Below are positions 8,965 to 18,819 of a stretch of 64,000 nt of DNA, piece after piece. The notes beneath the pieces are model-generated. The model searched no databases, was not told the DNA's origin, and worked only from the letters and a program-made list of their open reading frames with translations. Position 1 is the first letter of the stretch; each line of letters begins with the position of its first letter. The DNA lies in NCBI RefSeq assembly GCF_910592395.1, contig NC_088321.1, positions 14,508,001-14,572,000 on the forward strand. Direction: 5' to 3'. The position numbers and the translations under genes were made by a program. The stretch comes from Lineus longissimus (lineage: Eukaryota; Nemertea; Pilidiophora; Heteronemertea; Lineidae).

Positions 8965-10077
8965 TCATCGACGTTCAACGTCCGAGTGACTAACCCAACT
9001 GTTGAATTTTGATGGATAACCCTCCCATTTAACAAAGTATTCCTTTCTCTTACCACGTCCTCTTTCTGCAAGTATTCTTTCTATTTTATAGGTTTTATCT
9101 GGGCTTATGCGTACTTTCTGTAATTCTGTTTCATAGAAACTCCCTTGAATGGTGTCTCCGTCATCGTCTTCAATCACGTACAAAGGGGGCCTACTTTTTA
9201 TTTGTTTTTTTACGGTGAATATTTCCATGGTCCAGTTGGGTAGATAAGATTTCTCAAATGTCATCTTGACCTTGCTTATTCTCACTTTTTCACCAATTTG
9301 AAATTTGAATTTGATGTTCTTCAGAGACAGGTTTTCTTTTGAGTAGAGAGTGTGCCAAACATCTGAAGCATTGTCTTCGTTCACTTCACTTGGTTTCATC
9401 TTAATACTCCGATGCCATGTGTTGTTATACGAGTGCACAAGTTTTTGGAGAACAGGCACGTATGAGAGAGTATTTCTCTCTGTGAAATATTTCCACATTT
9501 TACTTTTAAGGGTCCTATTAAATCGTTCAACTATTGCCGCTTTAACTTCATTATTCGAGGTAAAGAAGTGAATATTTTCTTTTTTCAGATAGGCTTGAAA
9601 TTTTTTGTTCACAAACTCACCCCCTTTATCAGTTCTCAGATTCTTAGGCTTTCTCTTAGAGGAAGAAATTATCTTTTTAAATGCAGTCACCTGTTCGTCA
9701 CCTTTTTTTGATTTTAGACCCACAACCCAGGCATATTTTGACAGGGTATCAATTACAGTGAGAAGATATTTAAAGGGTTTATTATACCTGACAATTTTCG
9801 ATAAATCAACAAGATCGGCCTCCCATTGTTCGTCAATATCAGAAACCACGATACGTCTTCGTATAAAGTGGTGCCTAACTGGTTTGTGAAGTGTGTATGT
9901 GTCTTGAGACTGGAGCCATTTTTTTATGTTAGAAGTTGATATCCTCTTACCAACTGCTCTCTTTAAAGCATTTATCCCGCCAAAACTAGCACTATGATTT
10001 GGTTCATAATATATTCTTTTCAATAACTCATTCGATTTCTTACTACCAGTCTTCCCACTCGTCATTGCTTTTACCAT
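8965..10077 (-). CDS. Retrovirus-type integrase with chromodomain
   Basis: 370 aa. The RNase-H-like DDE core spans about residues 80-235, with Asp88 (QWEADLVD), Asp150 (LRTDKGGEF) and Glu184 (AAIVERFNRT) as the likely metal-binding triad. A C-terminal chromodomain follows (about 330-370, YKIERILAERG...EYFVKWEGYPSKFNSWV), as in many animal Polintons, and may steer insertion to particular chromatin. I saw no HHCC zinc finger at the N-terminus. The frame is intact. The start overlaps the end of the preceding 282-aa gene by 35 bases; Met5 (10065) is an alternative start. Confidence 0.95.
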   Translation of the reverse strand: MVKAMTSGKTGSKKSNELLKRIYYEPNHSASFGGINALKRAVGKRISTSNIKKWLQSQDTYTLHKPVRHHFIRRRIVVSDIDEQWEADLVDLSKIVRYNKPFKYLLTVIDTLSKYAWVVGLKSKKGDEQVTAFKKIISSSKRKPKNLRTDKGGEFVNKKFQAYLKKENIHFFTSNNEVKAAIVERFNRTLKSKMWKYFTERNTLSYVPVLQKLVHSYNNTWHRSIKMKPSEVNEDNASDVWHTLYSKENLSLKNIKFKFQIGEKVRISKVKMTFEKSYLPNWTMEIFTVKKQIKSRPPLYVIEDDDGDTIQGSFYETELQKVRISPDKTYKIERILAERGRGKRKEYFVKWEGYPSKFNSWVSHSDVERR

Positions 10078-10891
10078 GTCTCCTTGGTGTGGTAAAACCC
10101 GGAGAAGAGACAGGTGAATTCGAATTCCAGAAGGCCAATGGACTTCTGGTTCTTGCCCTGGGCGTTTTATTCACTGATTTTGGCATTTCACCCACCCCGA
10201 GTTCTTTTTTCCATTGCCTATTCGTTACCATATCAGCCGATATGCCACCTGTTTTGTTCAAATAGGACAGGACAGGTTCTATTCCAACCGGTGCAAAGGA
10301 CTGCCTCTTGTTGGATGAGGCATTCTGAACAATAGTTCTTATATTGCTCCCTTTGATGGGCTCACCGTTTATTGAAATTTCACCTTTTCCATCCCACTGG
10401 AATTTAGGATCATTCATTAATGCATTGACTAGTTTTTTTGCCTTTGCTTTGGAGTAGTTCGGTATATTGTTGACTATTGTTTTCTGATTAAGTGGAGAGG
10501 TTGCAGGTGGTGTGGTTCCACTTGCAACAACCGCCTCTGGCTCTCTTTCTTGTACAACAGGTTGGTTTGCAGCTGTGGCTGTTGTCGCGCGAACACTAGT
10601 GGGAATAGGTTTAGTTAAATCTGAGCCTTCTGAGTGAATTGCTCCTAAATACTTTCGAAGTAACTGTGAATATGCTAAAGCTTTGTCATACTCATTCATA
10701 TCCTTCCTCGATAGCACTTCCTGCATTTCTCTGTCAATACTCATTGCATGGGTTGCCACTGGTTTTGTGTCCTCTTTGTATCGTTGTTGAGACAAATATT
10801 TGTCCACCATTTCATGAGGAATTAGAGACATTTTCCTTATTTGACTCATCTTTGGAATAAGACTGTCTGTCTGCTTTTGAATATCAAACAC
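10043..10891 (-). CDS. Conserved Polinton protein, unknown function
   Basis: 282 aa. The N-terminal third is helical and charged (EMVDKYLSQQ; DREMQEVLSRKDMNEYDKA; YSQLLRKYL). A low-complexity Pro/Thr/Ala linker follows, then a compact domain with KAKKLVNALMNDPKFQWDG, NGEPIKGSNIRTIVQN and PVGIEPVLSYLNKTGGI. This arrangement is familiar from other animal Polintons, where it is an unassigned protein between the integrase and core-protein genes. The basic C-terminus suggests nucleic-acid or core contact. It overlaps both neighbours (by 8 and 35 bases). Confidence 0.75.
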   Translation of the reverse strand: MFDIQKQTDSLIPKMSQIRKMSLIPHEMVDKYLSQQRYKEDTKPVATHAMSIDREMQEVLSRKDMNEYDKALAYSQLLRKYLGAIHSEGSDLTKPIPTSVRATTATAANQPVVQEREPEAVVASGTTPPATSPLNQKTIVNNIPNYSKAKAKKLVNALMNDPKFQWDGKGEISINGEPIKGSNIRTIVQNASSNKRQSFAPVGIEPVLSYLNKTGGISADMVTNRQWKKELGVGEMPKSVNKTPRARTRSPLAFWNSNSPVSSPGFTTPRRHGKSNDEWEDW

Positions 10892-11258
10892 CGAATATAC
10901 TCCCTATGGCTTTTATGACTGGACCTAGCAGTGCACCAAGAAATCCACCTCGCTGTATGATTCTTTTACGTTCCTTAAACGATGTTTTCTTGTTGGCCAG
11001 CTTGCGAATAGAGTGTCTGTGTTTCCTCAAACAGCTGAACTGTTTCTTATTCAGGGCGACATTGCCTTTTAAACAGTTCTTTGCAGACTCACCAACTGCT
11101 TTGAACAGGCCATTATCAGCTGATTCTAAAATCTTTCTCCTATTTTTAGCTCGAGCAGTTTTCAGCTTTTTAAGCTGGTGGACATAATTTTTTATGTGAT
11201 ATTTTGCCATTTCTATGTGATGTGGCTGTGTCTGTGAATATTCAACAACTGATGTCAT
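10884..11258 (-). CDS. Small basic core protein ending in a GGFLGALLGP motif
   Basis: 124 aa. The basic, helical body (LKKLKTARAKNRRKIL; LRKHRHSIRKLANKKTSFKE) ends in a short hydrophobic tail, QRGGFLGALLGPVIKAIGSI. This 'KK-IIQ-GGFLGALLGP' ending is widespread in Polinton and adintovirus core proteins compared with adenovirus pX/mu. A DNA-condensing or membrane-active virion role is likely but not shown. It lies 9 bases below the ATPase stop codon... in coding order it is the second gene of the cluster, and its stop overlaps the next ATG by 8 bases. Confidence 0.75.
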   Translation of the reverse strand: MTSVVEYSQTQPHHIEMAKYHIKNYVHQLKKLKTARAKNRRKILESADNGLFKAVGESAKNCLKGNVALNKKQFSCLRKHRHSIRKLANKKTSFKERKRIIQRGGFLGALLGPVIKAIGSIFGV

Positions 11259-11267
11259 ATTCGTATT

Positions 11268-11897
11268 TCATTTGTTTAAGTATACAATTCGGTTTTCATC
11301 TGGAAAGATATTAGTCCTCAATCGTAAATCTTCCGAAGTTGAAGGTTTAAAATCTAAAAATAAGTAACCAAAAGGAGGCTTTGTCGCATCTTTAAATGCC
11401 TCATTTAGGGCTTTGGTGTTGCCGGGAGAAATTTGCTTTGCCAAATGTGCTATCTGAGAAACATCTCTTGGATTTTTAAAGATAACAAGATAATTCGAGT
11501 TCAAGCTAATGGTGCGTTGTTCTCTGCCTTGGTGAAATAAATTCTGGATTATATAGACTACACTCATATTTTGATGATGACAACCCCTTGTGAATATTTT
11601 GGTAACCTTTTCATCTGTTTCACACATTAAGTCATCTATAATGAGTAGGGTATGTGCACCTGATGAATTATCTGTGAACTGTAGTCCAGAGATAAATTCA
11701 ACATTTGGAAAATTTGCAAATGACTCCTGCCATTCGCCTCCATAACACCACACAACTCTTTGAGGGGGTGGATGGATAATATCTCTTGCATAGGAAATAA
11801 GTTTTTGTACAAAGAAAGACTTTCCACACATCGTTGGACCAGCCACAAGACATGTGAATGGATGCTTCAAAAGAAGGTCATCGCTTGAAATATCCAT
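11268..11897 (-). CDS. FtsK/HerA-type genome-packaging ATPase
   Basis: 209 aa. Walker A is GPTMCGKS (residues 20-27) and Walker B is HTLLIIDDLM (Asp88/Asp89), followed by a helix and VVYIIQNLF with a conserved Gln/Asn sensor. This is the A32/FtsK-HerA packaging ATPase found in nearly all Polintons and large DNA viruses; it should drive genome entry into capsids. It is the first gene of the nine-gene minus-strand cluster. A TATA-like box lies about 45-55 bases above its ATG. The frame is intact and of usual length. Confidence 0.94.
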   Translation of the reverse strand: MDISSDDLLLKHPFTCLVAGPTMCGKSFFVQKLISYARDIIHPPPQRVVWCYGGEWQESFANFPNVEFISGLQFTDNSSGAHTLLIIDDLMCETDEKVTKIFTRGCHHQNMSVVYIIQNLFHQGREQRTISLNSNYLVIFKNPRDVSQIAHLAKQISPGNTKALNEAFKDATKPPFGYLFLDFKPSTSEDLRLRTNIFPDENRIVYLNK

Positions 11898-11942
11898 GTT
11901 GAAACATCAGAACACAATGATTGACACAAGAACAAAATGAGA

Positions 11943-11953
11943 TTTTATACCGA
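11943..11953 (-). promoter_or_regulatory. TATA box at head of the structural cluster
   Basis: On the minus strand GGTATAAAATC lies about 50 bases above the ATPase ATG at 11897. No other gene lies between it and the polymerase stop at 12633, so it probably drives the ATPase-to-protease cluster. Confidence 0.55.
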
Positions 11954-12233
11954 GTTTAATAAATATCATAATGGTGATCCTTGCAATTAATTAACCAATT
12001 GATTAATCGAATATTTACAAACATATACATCAATACTCACAAACATAAACAGCAATCCTTTGAATGAATTAATTGAAAATTTACAAAATATATACATCAT
12101 CTATACGCGTACACAGATTAATATACATTTATATGCAAAAATATTTAAATATCATACAATTTTTCTTTGAGAGAGCAGGTGGGATGGAATTTCTTGAGAT
12201 TCGATTAGAGAAAGAAAAAGCTATTTGTCAATC

Positions 12234-12287
<54 letters not shown>

Positions 12288-12388
12288 CTGATGATGTAAT
12301 GACGAAGATTAAACTCATAAAATATCAACATTATTACAGTTGTTAATGTTATTATTCATATTCATATTCATATTCATATTCATATTCA

Positions 12389-12424
<36 letters not shown>

Positions 12425-12632
12425 CATCAATATATTTACAGTTTCAATGCACAGAATGAAATAAATATCACATTGTTTTATCACCATAAAATATGCCAGT
12501 ATAAACATTTTATCACAGATATATGCCCTTGCAAATTTTAATTCAAATCAATCTATGGTTGATATCAGTGTCGTTTTCAAGAATATAGGTACAACAAAAT
12601 TTATCTTATTATTATAACAAAGAGGTGAAGAA
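11954..12632. repeat. AT-rich intergenic region with microsatellites
   Basis: No gene is seen. The stretch has a run of about 18 GAT triplets (about 12236-12295), an ATTCAT hexamer array (about 12355-12390) and a TTA array (about 12390-12423). These long perfect arrays are likely to vary in length between individuals. The region separates the polymerase gene from the structural cluster and must hold the polymerase's 3' end. Confidence 0.8.
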
Positions 12633-15600
12633 TCAATATCCAAATGGGAGGGTGTAAAAATCATCAACGAGGTAACGTTTGTCATAAACCAAGCCATATT
12701 TCTTTTCCTCTTGTACCGTTACAATTTTGAAGTCCTTTCGCCTTTTGATTTTGAAAGGATTTGTGATCGTAATCTTGTCCGAAAAGTTCAATGCTTCCAC
12801 AAGTTTCTTCATGGAGTCAAAATTTATGTTTTGACTATTTGCATAGTTCAAGGTAAATCCCCGGACTTTACAGACAGTCTCTCCACTACCTTTAATTCTG
12901 TAACCGTAGTTTTTGGGACCGCCGGATATGAATTCTTCTATAGTTTTACCCTCTAATTCATCTTTAAAGTCACCAAGGTAGTCACCCAAGGGTGGATTGT
13001 AATGTTGTTCGTTTGTTTCATCAACGACATATATAATGCTATCCGTATCAAAATATAATACCTGTCGCTCCAGCTTCTCTAATTCAGAGTACAGTTTTAA
13101 GCGTGCATGAGCAGTGGTATATGCAGCAATAACACAATTCGTGTATGGACATGGTTCGATGAAGTCATCCTTCTCTCTGAATTTCATCAGAACAAACTCT
13201 TCGTTCACAAGTTGAACATCAGTTACTTCAACACTGTCGTCAGTCAACTTTTTGACATACTCTTCTGGATTATCTGTATATAATGTCTTTGTGAAGTTAG
13301 ATCTCTGCCCAAATTTTCCCCAGAGCGAATTCAAACAGATTTTAGCGATACTTCGTAGCCCTGGATTAACACCAATTAACCCCCTGTCCAATTGGATTCC
13401 CTCGTTTTTCTCATAATCGTCAATGTATTTGTTTTTATCCTCCTCTGTACGACACCATTCTGGCCACCCGCTTGCCTCCTGCTTTTGCTTCAAGAAATGA
13501 TTGATGTAACCCGCAAATATACCCCCCTCCTTCTCAACCTTATCATACTTGGTTGTTTTTTCGAAATGCCAAATTTCAAAAGTCTCTAGAAGTTTATAGC
13601 CTTTTTCAATGGCCTTTTTTACTTCAAAAATAACCCAAGTACCCACAAGTGCTCGGTCTTCATCAGAATGGTTGCATATTTTGGAGGATTCAAGAGCGCA
13701 TTTGGCACAAAGAGAGAATTTCAATTTCTTGTCTCTACGCATAGGCAATACAGGGAAATAGAGTTTCTTTGGCGGTAATATTTTGCACTTTATGAGGCCT
13801 TCGCATTTCATTGGGTCTATTTTCCGAATATTTTCACCTCTAAAAACTTTGGGGTGATCTAGTGGATAGTGTTGGTATTTGTTGACCCAAGGATAAAGAG
13901 ATGTGAAATCTACATATTTTATACTTTCGTTTTCTGTACATTTGTGATGAAGTTTGACAGCATTTGTGCGACCGCCAAAAAAAGCTTCTCTGGGGTTCAA
14001 GGGCTCGCTGATGATGATGTCTTTTGTAAATTGAGCAAGTTGGGGGTCGTTTTTAATGTCTTCTCTAAAATCGCATTCACACTTCGTAATGACTGTGAAA
14101 CCACAACCTTTCAGGAAATTTCGCCGAAACGTTGTGGTTTCACGAAGTTCTCCCATAGTTGTACCAATGCGGGGGTTCATAGTGTCCTTGTGCGGAAAGC
14201 ATTTTTCACATCCATGCCAGAAACAACCATCAAATTCATAAATGACATTATTCTGTTCGTCGAAACCATCCACTTTGTAATTGGCAATGGATTTTTCACC
14301 CCCATTGCCGGCATGACATATGTTGATATCTTTATCTTTGAACATCAACCATTCCAACCACTTTATTCCAATGTTGGACTGCTTGTCAAATGTGTAACCA
14401 TGAGGTGGCAGAACAGCAATCGAAGAGGGGGTCATGAAGTTTTGTCGAAACACTCTACTACAAGCTGATGCTATAGTTACGCTTTCTTTAAAAGGATTCA
14501 CCTTTAGCAAGCATTCGAATGAGTCCACAAAGCGAACACAACACCTTCTCAAAATGGTGACGTCACTCTGACAATAGGATTCCAGTTCCTCTTGTAAATC
14601 ATAGGGTTTTCCAAGTTGGCCATTATACCACAGAAGAAACTTTTTTCTCCCTTCCACGGTCATACTGTCGGGGTCGAAATATTTAATGTCGGGGATTTCT
14701 CCGATATATTTTTCATTTGCTTTTGTATTGAAATGGTGTGGAAAGTAGCCTTTTTTCATCTCAGTGAAATTAAAGGTTTTGGGAAAGTTGCTAAGAGGCA
14801 TGTTCAGAAAACTAAGAGAATCGAGAAATTTCACTCCAGCTGCTTCGAATGAAAGAATTTTCTGGCCAACTTGAATAACATCTGTTGGTTTGATCCCTAC
14901 ACTATGAAGGTATTGAATAATGAAAAAGGCATCGTAACCCCTGTTGTTGTGTGCCACTGCCACTTTACCTATATTTGAACCGTTGAATAGCCACTCGCAA
15001 AAATCTACGACAGTATTTTCCCCACGGAATACTTTCTCTTCTCGTTCATCACCACACAAAATACATTTTAATTCATCATCATTCTTAGCACTTTCCTCTA
15101 TTCCACAAAAGAGGCAGCAACGATGTGCAATACACAAGTTTGGAATGTGCTCTCGTTCACCATTTTCTAGAATTTTTTCTTGGGTGGATTCAAAGTCGTA
15201 AAATACAAATTTCATAAAATCTCTCATTGCACCCTTCTTCTTCTGCTTTGGTTTTTTGATGAAACATCTGTGGTCATGTGGTTTATTCATACCACAAATA
15301 TGGCAATACGTTGTAAAACATTGGTGTTTGTTTCGTTTATCATATGATTTATCACATTTCAAGCATTTTATGAAAAGTTCACAAACGGAATGAGCGGCAT
15401 CATTTTTTACAAGGTGTCTTTCATAGCACGCTTGACTTTTGAAAAGACGTCTACATTTGGGACAGTTTGTCCATTTAACTATATCACAACCGGTGTCTGT
15501 TTTACAACATGCACACGTAGCTTCGCAGACATGGGTTTTATCGTTTTGGTAACCTTTGTCGCAGTGCGGACAATAATAAGACCTCTCAAAGAACCCTGTC

Positions 15601-16313
15601 ATAGACATGATTGGAGCAAAATGCTCATCATAGTGGTACAGATTTATGCGGTGCGGTGCAGGGGGTCCTCTGTAACACATGCAGTTGAAATATAAACTAG
15701 AATATACCACGAGCTGATAATCGGGTGAAAGGTGTGCTTGAAATTTAGCGACGTCTTTGAGGGTGCATTTGGATTTTGGAACACCCGCATTTTCATGAAG
15801 CTCGGCCGCCATTTCACCTTGTTTTTTACTATTGGGATGTCTGATTGACTGGTGTTGTGGATGGTTATCTATACGAGTTTTACTAACGATGATGGCTCTG
15901 GCTAAACATAATTCGTCATCTTTGTTTTGAATTTCGATGAAGCATGACTTTTCGCGGACTTTTTGATGAAGAGAGGCAATCCCTCTTGCATACAAACCGC
16001 CAATGGGAAGAGGGGCGTGTATGAAATTGACGAAAAACTCGCCCTCGAAAAGCCATGAGTCATTTGATTGAGTAACTCTCTCGATTTCACTCATGATCTT
16101 TTCGACTGTGAGTTGATCTGGTGAAATGAATGGAATACTGATATGTCTAAGTCCTTGACCAGATATGACAAGTCGGACTCTGTCTTGGGGCTGCACATCC
16201 TGAAGGAGACGATTTAAAAGTTCTCCGAAAACATTTGATATGTGAAATAAGATATCATTGAAAGAGGTACCTCGCTCCATTCCAGTTACTTTGATTTTCA
16301 AATCTTGACCCAT
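12633..16313 (-). CDS. Protein-primed family B DNA polymerase (pPolB)
   Basis: 1226 aa, the Polinton replicase. Exonuclease motifs: ExoI FYDFES (Asp373, Glu375), ExoII AHNNRGYD (455-461), ExoIII YCQSD (580-584). Polymerase motifs: A VDFTSLYP (801-808), B CLNSLWGK (993-1000), C YFDTDS (1087-1092). FFGGRTN (778-784) fits the YxGG site between the domains. The N-terminus holds several Cys/His zinc clusters (about 248-350), and residues 678-706 (VDGFDE, YEFDGCFWHGC) look like the endonuclease-like module typical of Polinton polymerases. Protein priming uses an end-bound protein, consistent with the linear element and its terminal repeats. The frame is intact. Confidence 0.96.
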   Translation of the reverse strand: MGQDLKIKVTGMERGTSFNDILFHISNVFGELLNRLLQDVQPQDRVRLVISGQGLRHISIPFISPDQLTVEKIMSEIERVTQSNDSWLFEGEFFVNFIHAPLPIGGLYARGIASLHQKVREKSCFIEIQNKDDELCLARAIIVSKTRIDNHPQHQSIRHPNSKKQGEMAAELHENAGVPKSKCTLKDVAKFQAHLSPDYQLVVYSSLYFNCMCYRGPPAPHRINLYHYDEHFAPIMSMTGFFERSYYCPHCDKGYQNDKTHVCEATCACCKTDTGCDIVKWTNCPKCRRLFKSQACYERHLVKNDAAHSVCELFIKCLKCDKSYDKRNKHQCFTTYCHICGMNKPHDHRCFIKKPKQKKKGAMRDFMKFVFYDFESTQEKILENGEREHIPNLCIAHRCCLFCGIEESAKNDDELKCILCGDEREEKVFRGENTVVDFCEWLFNGSNIGKVAVAHNNRGYDAFFIIQYLHSVGIKPTDVIQVGQKILSFEAAGVKFLDSLSFLNMPLSNFPKTFNFTEMKKGYFPHHFNTKANEKYIGEIPDIKYFDPDSMTVEGRKKFLLWYNGQLGKPYDLQEELESYCQSDVTILRRCCVRFVDSFECLLKVNPFKESVTIASACSRVFRQNFMTPSSIAVLPPHGYTFDKQSNIGIKWLEWLMFKDKDINICHAGNGGEKSIANYKVDGFDEQNNVIYEFDGCFWHGCEKCFPHKDTMNPRIGTTMGELRETTTFRRNFLKGCGFTVITKCECDFREDIKNDPQLAQFTKDIIISEPLNPREAFFGGRTNAVKLHHKCTENESIKYVDFTSLYPWVNKYQHYPLDHPKVFRGENIRKIDPMKCEGLIKCKILPPKKLYFPVLPMRRDKKLKFSLCAKCALESSKICNHSDEDRALVGTWVIFEVKKAIEKGYKLLETFEIWHFEKTTKYDKVEKEGGIFAGYINHFLKQKQEASGWPEWCRTEEDKNKYIDDYEKNEGIQLDRGLIGVNPGLRSIAKICLNSLWGKFGQRSNFTKTLYTDNPEEYVKKLTDDSVEVTDVQLVNEEFVLMKFREKDDFIEPCPYTNCVIAAYTTAHARLKLYSELEKLERQVLYFDTDSIIYVVDETNEQHYNPPLGDYLGDFKDELEGKTIEEFISGGPKNYGYRIKGSGETVCKVRGFTLNYANSQNINFDSMKKLVEALNFSDKITITNPFKIKRRKDFKIVTVQEEKKYGLVYDKRYLVDDFYTLPFGY

Positions 16314-16427
16314 CGTGCCATATTTTCTTATTTTAATGTCCTTGAGCGAGATAATTTGAAAAACAGGCTGTGCATGAGGATGGTTATGTGCTTGCCCATG
16401 TATCTCATTGTCCGACTCGTCAACATT

Positions 16428-16472
<45 letters not shown>

Positions 16473-16546
16473 GGAAGGAGAAGAAGAAGAAAAAGAAGAA
16501 GGGCCATTTTGGTTGATGACCTGGTGACCACCAATCTGAGTATTGG
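16314..16546. other. Spacer with (GAT)n microsatellite
   Basis: Lies upstream of the polymerase ATG. A run of ATC/GAT triplets (about 16430-16471) and a purine-rich GAA-like tract produce Met-, Ile- or Arg-rich shadow frames on each strand. No promoter element was clear. Confidence 0.6.
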
Positions 16547-18417
16547 CTACGTTTTTTTTGTCGTCTTTTGACGAAGCCCTAAAAAAGACGTCGCCATCTT
16601 GGTATCATGGAAAGGGTGTACCACAGAATGTGTGCCACTTAAAATTGCCCGGATGTTGGGATTGTCTTTATGGGGTACACCATTTCCAACATTACCACCC
16701 GGTAGAACACCAATTGCATTAGGAGGTCTCCTTTCATTGGGACTTTTCAAAAGTGATCTCAAGACAGGGTCCCTGTCCTGCCTCCTCTGTCGCTTCTTTG
16801 AATTCCCCCCATCGAGGTCAAGCTTCCGCTTAGTAGGATCAGACCTGATATAAGCGGAGGATGTCGATGCAACTTGAGAGGTATGAGGTTCATTCACCTC
16901 TTGCAACTTGTTAGTTGTAAGTGATGAACGCTCCTCAGCCTTGGTGAGGATGTTCGACTCCAGAAACTGCTGGAGTTGGACATCCTGCCCAAGTTGTGAT
17001 GATTGCAACCCCTCAAGTTGCACTTTCCCATTCGTAATCTCATCAAAGAGATTATGAACTATTTGACCTCGAAGAGGAGAATCAGAATCCACGTTTACAA
17101 TTGGTGTACAGAGTGGTGATTCTGATTGGTTGCCTGTTACATTTGATTCATTATCTGGAAACGATCCTGAAAGATATTTCAGGACGTCCCCATCTGACGA
17201 ATTTTCTGTCATAGGCAATCCGTTTGGTAATTTGTCTCTTTTTGAATGGCACTTCCTATTTTCTTCATAATATAGCAAGTCCGAGAAGTCTAGCAAAGCA
17301 AGATCCTCTGGTGTGCACGGCACCCCCTCCAATTCTCTGTTTAGGGGAGGTATTTTTTCTTTGCTATCTTCCCGGACAGGCATCTGTTTCACTAGATCAG
17401 GAGAGTCTGGAACAAGAACAACATCCTCATCAGATGGTTGAGGCATTTCAGTTGTCAGATGTTCTTGTTCCAACGCCTCCTGATCTCCAGCAACACACTG
17501 ATGAAATTCAGGAACAAAAAACACCTCATTCAGGTCTTTACCATCGGGACGATAAATTTGCGAAGGAGGTATTTTTTCTTCCTCATGATCCAAATCGATA
17601 TTGCTGGATCGTTGCAGCAGATCCCTTAAATGAGGACTATCCCGTACCGTATGCGGCTGATCAGTCACCACTATGACAGATTGATGAGGTGGTGAAGGAG
17701 GCGTTTCCTGCACAACATTTTCCTGACAACCAGCATCAGATGACGATGGTAAAAAAAAGAGTGTAGGATTTAAATAAGGCATCATTACCTCAAGAAATTC
17801 CTTACGTTCCTTCCCTTCATAATATTTTGGGAGGTACATCTTCCCAACACCTGCTCTCTTCAAAACCCAATCGTTTAAAATGTCTATAAAATCACTGTAC
17901 GTTCTTTCGCCCATTGTTGTTGTTGTTGACTGCGTTACAGGTGGTGGGAGTGGCGGGGATATTCTTCCAACTTTTCTTTCTTCATCATTTCCAGGGGTTG
18001 TTGTTGTTCTTGATGGTGATGGTGGTGAGGGTGTTGGTTCTTCTGGTGGCGTTTTTGTAACTTCTAAATAAAAAAAGTTTTGTTTCAATTCAGGACAATG
18101 TAAAAAAGTTTATATCAAACATCCTTCTCAGTTGTTGTTGTTGTTGTTGCTATTATCAATAGTGTAGATCATGTTATTGCTGTGATTTAGATAACAAGAT
18201 AATTTTTTTTTCATTTTAAGACAATGTAAAATTAGAAAAAAAAATTACAAATCAGGATCTCGAACAGTTATGAACACACTTACTCGTTTTTTTTGTTGTC
18301 ATTCTTGGAGTTGACAGTTGAGTTTTAAATGACCTCTTTTTTAGATAGAGCTTCAAATGGCCTGTGAAGAAAAAAAAAGGTGTAATCATTAGATCATACA
18401 CATTCAATAAATTAAGC

Positions 18418-18449
<32 letters not shown>

Positions 18450-18819
18450 GGTTTTTTTGGGGCATATATCAAGACATTTACAAATTTATTTATTTACTAC
18501 ACACCTTTCTTTGCCTCTTTAGGCCTCTTCCTTTCCACTTTTACCCATTCATGTGGTTTAGAAGTGAACTCCTCCTCGGAATCAGGTCCGTCTGAAAAGA
18601 AAAAAGACAGTACTCTATTATGAAATTACATTAACTTCGTAAAGTTGGGTTCTTTTTTGTTATAGCATTAAAAAATAAAGCATGAAGAAGAATAAGAAAG
18701 AAAAACTTACCAAGAATAGGAAGAGGCTTTTTTCCAGCAACCACATTGGCATATGTCAATTTTTTATTACTAACAGCAGCTGCTGCTGCACATGACCGTT
18801 CCATTGTCTTCTTTTCCAT
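16547..18819 (-). CDS. Spliced four-exon Polinton gene, unknown function
   Basis: Four exons join in frame on the minus strand: 18819-18711, 18591-18505, 18361-18284 and 18063-16547, giving 596 aa. All junctions are GT-AG and the phases agree (1, 1, 1), with no stop at any join. The product starts MEKKTMERSC, has LTYANVVAGKK (about 25-35), an acidic SEEEF patch and a basic KRPKEAKK region, then a Pro/Ser/Thr-rich linker. A compact block follows (TYSDFIDILNDWVLKRAGVG...YLPKYYEG), then a long acidic, low-complexity tail ending in basic residues. No family is recognised. It lies upstream of the polymerase, so an early or replication role (even terminal protein) is conceivable but unproven. The frame of exon 1 stays open up to an ATG at 19005, so the start is uncertain. 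Confidence 0.72.
18422..18450. repeat. (TA)n microsatellite in intron
   Basis: An uninterrupted TA run of about 14 units lies in the second intron of the spliced Polinton gene. Confidence 0.85.

Noticed and set aside
13869-14468. 199-aa plus-strand open frame
   Set aside because: Antisense shadow of the polymerase gene, whose motifs on the minus strand are unmistakable.
16328-16534. Met-rich 68-aa frame
   Set aside because: Produced by the GAT microsatellite; no start context or conserved features.
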